Positions 62,153 through 64,000 of a stretch of 64,000 bases of DNA are shown piece by piece. The notes beneath the pieces were generated by a model. That model had not been told where the DNA came from and did not search any database. It was given only the letters and a program-made list of their open reading frames with translations. Positions within the stretch are counted from its first letter, which is position 1; every line of letters starts with the position of its first letter. The DNA is taken from positions 1 to 64,000 of the forward strand of contig DASTPP010000318.1 of NCBI GenBank assembly GCA_035762175.1, given 5' to 3'. The DNA comes from DASTPP01 sp035762175. GTDB taxonomy: Bacteria; Myxococcota_A; Polyangia; Polyangiales; Polyangiaceae. Position numbers and translations under genes: made by a program.

Positions 62153-62289
62153 GGGCCCTCCCCGGGCGCCCGGCTGGCCCCCTCGGGCGCGAACCCGCGG
62201 GCGTTGCCGGGCGCCAGATCGCTGCGCCCGGGCGGGCCCCGGCCCTGGCCGTTGGGGCGCCCGCGGGCGCGTGGTACGCTATTTGTCGC
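62153..62289. promoter_or_regulatory. Divergent promoter region between rdrA and an ATPase gene
   Basis: A 137-bp gap, very GC-rich except for TGGTACGCTATTTGTCGC at about 62272-62289, which may include a -10 region for the plus-strand gene. No operator is recognisable. Confidence 0.3.
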
Positions 62290-63261
62290 ATGGTCGGCGG
62301 CGAACGGGCAAACCAATCGGGCCGGGCGGGGGCCGACGCCGCTCGGCTCGAGCTGACCTCGGTGCGCGCGGCGAAGCTGGCCGAGGCCTGGGAGAGGCTG
62401 GTCGCGCCCTCGCCCGTGCTCGTCTGCGGGCCGCGGCATATGGGCCGCCGGCACCTGGTTCGCGAAATAGAACTGCGCTGGCTGCGCGAGCGGGGCGGCG
62501 TCGTCGCCCGCGCCCACCTCGGCGTCGCCGACTCGCCCGGCGCGCTCTTGCACGAGCTCGCCCGCTCGCTCGGGGTCGCGGCCACGTCGTCGACCGACTT
62601 TCTGCACGGGCTGCGGGGGCTCGCCGCCGCGGTCAAGCGGCCGCTCTTGCTCGAGGTGAGCGGCTACGAGGCCATCGTCGACGACGCGCAGCGCCGCACG
62701 CGCTTCGGCGACACGTTCCGCGACGTGGCGGCGCAGATGGCGTTCCGGCGCTTCTCCGGCGGGGTGGCGCTTTTGCTGCTCGGCGAGGGGCGGGGCAAGC
62801 ACCTGGCCGGGCGGCCCGACTACTACCGGCGCGAGATCCACGTCGTCGAGCTCGACGCCTTCACCGCGGGCGAGGCGGGCGAGCTCACCCTGGTGTGGGG
62901 GCTCGACGGCGCCGAGTTCGCCAAGCTCTGGGCGCCGACGGGCGGGGTGCCGGGGCTGCTCGTGCCGGCGCTCGCGCACGCCCTGCGCGCGGGCGCGAAC
63001 GTGCAGCAGCTCGTGCAGCAGGCGGCGAGCCCCGACTCGCCCTTCGGCCCGGTCTTCGTCGACCTCTCGCACGAGTTGCAGCGCGACCCGGAGGCGAAGG
63101 CGACCTGGCGCTCGGCGGTGCGCTTCGGCGTGACGCCCTGCAAGGCCGAGGTGGCCGAGAAGCTCTTTCGGCTGGGCCTGGCGGTCGTGCAAGACCAAGA
63201 CGGCGGGGGCCACAGCGTCCTGCCGCGCTGCCCGCTCTTCAAGCTGCACATCGCCGCCTGA
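62290..63261 (+). CDS. ATPase-like protein with degenerate P-loop, RADAR neighbour
   Basis: 323 residues. VLVCGPRHMGRRHLVREIEL occupies the Walker A position, but the lysine is missing (GPRHMGRR), so ATP hydrolysis is doubtful. The following LLLEVSGYEAIVDD resembles a Walker B-like strand. A C-terminal winged-helix-like end (CKAEVAEKLFRLGLAVVQDQDG) resembles the AAA-like/STAND families. It is divergent from rdrA across 137 bp and followed by a second ATPase in the same direction, suggesting an accessory role in the defence locus. The product could be a regulator or sensor; this is inference from context. Confidence 0.5.
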   Translation: MVGGERANQSGRAGADAARLELTSVRAAKLAEAWERLVAPSPVLVCGPRHMGRRHLVREIELRWLRERGGVVARAHLGVADSPGALLHELARSLGVAATSSTDFLHGLRGLAAAVKRPLLLEVSGYEAIVDDAQRRTRFGDTFRDVAAQMAFRRFSGGVALLLLGEGRGKHLAGRPDYYRREIHVVELDAFTAGEAGELTLVWGLDGAEFAKLWAPTGGVPGLLVPALAHALRAGANVQQLVQQAASPDSPFGPVFVDLSHELQRDPEAKATWRSAVRFGVTPCKAEVAEKLFRLGLAVVQDQDGGGHSVLPRCPLFKLHIAA

Positions 63262-63454
63262 GCCCGGCGGGCGAGGGGCGGCGGCGGGGGCGCGCGCGGC
63301 GCGTGGCCCGCCCGGGGGCGCTTTCGGGGGGCGTCGGCCTTGACGGGGGCGGCAACGACGCGCACGACAGTCGTTGTGACGCGGGGTCGGGTTCGAACGA
63401 CGGGGCGGGGGGCGGCCGGGGCGGGGCCGGCCGCGGCGCCGCGGCGGGGGCGCC

Positions 63455-64000
63455 ATGGTCGCCGAGCGTTACGACTCGTGGCCCGCGCTCGACTACGGCC
63501 GCCCGGTCGACGCCGAGCACCCGGGGTACATCCCGCGCGAGGCCGACGACGAGCTCGAAGAGAACCTGCGGCGCGGCAACGTCTGCTTCGTGCTCGCGCC
63601 CTTCGGCGTGGGCAAGACCTCGCTCTTGCTGCGCACCCGCGAGCGCCTGCACGCGGGCGGCATCGCGTGCGCGTACGTGAGCCTGCAGGGCCTCGCGCAC
63701 TACAAGGGCGACGACGAGGCCTGGGTCTCGGGCTTCCTCGCGCAGGTGTTCAGTTACCTCGACGACGCCCCCCCGCCCGAGCTGCGGTCCGCCGAGGCCG
63801 AAGGGGGGCCGCTCTGGCGGCTCGCGTCGGGCCTGCTGGTGGCCGTCGAGGGCGGCCCCGAGCCCGGCCGCGACGCCAAGGGCGGCGCCCCGAAGCGCCA
63901 GGCCGGCGAGGGCGAGGGCGAAGGCGAGCGGCGGCGCCCGCCCGAGCGCCTCGTGCTCTTGGTCGACGAGATCGGCTACCTCGTGAAGCGCGAGCTCGCG
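63455..64000 (+). CDS. Partial AAA-like ATPase (runs off right edge)
   Basis: 182 residues visible from an ATG at 63455. PGYIPREADDELEENLRRGN leads to Walker A APFGVGKTSLLLRTRERL and a second strand IACAYVSLQG. A low-complexity insert (EGEGEGERRRPP) precedes Walker B LVLLVDEIGYLVK. The pattern fits AAA_35-type AAA-like domains found in STAND or effector-associated proteins. Walker A here is intact, unlike the preceding gene. The C-terminal effector, if any, is outside the window. It is the second gene beside RADAR. Confidence 0.7.
   Translation, partial: MVAERYDSWPALDYGRPVDAEHPGYIPREADDELEENLRRGNVCFVLAPFGVGKTSLLLRTRERLHAGGIACAYVSLQGLAHYKGDDEAWVSGFLAQVFSYLDDAPPPELRSAEAEGGPLWRLASGLLVAVEGGPEPGRDAKGGAPKRQAGEGEGEGERRRPPERLVLLVDEIGYLVKRELA

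Noticed and set aside
58160..62350. Plus-strand open frames across rdrA
   Set aside because: They lack domains and oppose a gene with intact Walker motifs.

Overview
The window is very GC-rich (strong G/C bias at third codon positions in every real gene). It carries Gly/Ala/Thr-rich HmuY-type lipoproteins, a MYXO-CTERM sorting tail, Ser/Thr kinases paired with sigma factors, and long Pro-rich linkers. Together these point to a myxobacterium (Myxococcota, most like the large-genome Polyangiales/Sorangium group). That is an inference from gene content; no rRNA or tRNA is present to confirm it.

Layout. (1) 1-10.7 kb, minus strand: an iron/heme uptake operon with 4-base stop/start overlaps. Reading 5'->3' it runs TonB receptor, two HmuY-type lipoproteins, a zinc-metalloprotease fused in frame to a heme-binding lipoprotein, a FecCD permease broken by a frameshift in a 4-bp repeat, the ATPase, and a HmuS/HemS-type heme protein. 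A Fur-like palindrome precedes the receptor, and another lipoprotein of the same style runs off the left edge. (2) 10.9-28.6 kb: a MoxR / DUF58 / VWA chaperone-type cluster with an ABC exporter, a cardiolipin synthase and a coiled-coil membrane protein. It is interrupted by a convergent slipin gene pair and a perfect 41-bp-arm palindrome. (3) 28.8-39.7 kb: an accessory region with a Tat/lipoprotein Rieske protein, a PD-(D/E)XK protein, a ParE-type toxin/antitoxin pair, minisatellites, a Uma2 gene plus a decayed Uma2 fragment, and a 1228-residue multidomain lipase-like lipoprotein bracketed by a 79-bp direct repeat. (4) 39.8-54.5 kb: two secreted hydrolases, a CHAT protease-kinase-sigma cluster, a ten-unit 42-bp minisatellite next to a truncated gene, an amidohydrolase, and a divergent sigma factor / TPR-kinase pair. 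(5) 54.9-64 kb: a RADAR anti-phage system, rdrB (adenosine deaminase) and rdrA (large ATPase), with two divergent ATPase genes beside it, the second cut by the window edge.

How the parts fit. The hmu genes form a self-contained heme acquisition route from surface capture to cytoplasmic handling. The MoxR-DUF58-VWA genes are classic partners. Both kinases start with an H-x3-C-x2-C anti-sigma-type zinc motif and lie next to sigma-factor-like genes, which suggests a recurring signalling cassette; one copy also carries a CHAT protease. The RADAR genes are longer than the characterised versions and have low-complexity insertions.

The most unusual non-coding signal is a family of 225-296 bp intergenic elements (25.2, 48.7 and 54.6 kb). 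Each begins and ends with a hairpin and shares an internal GC-rich core; a related motif occurs in the palindrome at 17.9 kb. Several minisatellites share an exact 42-bp period.
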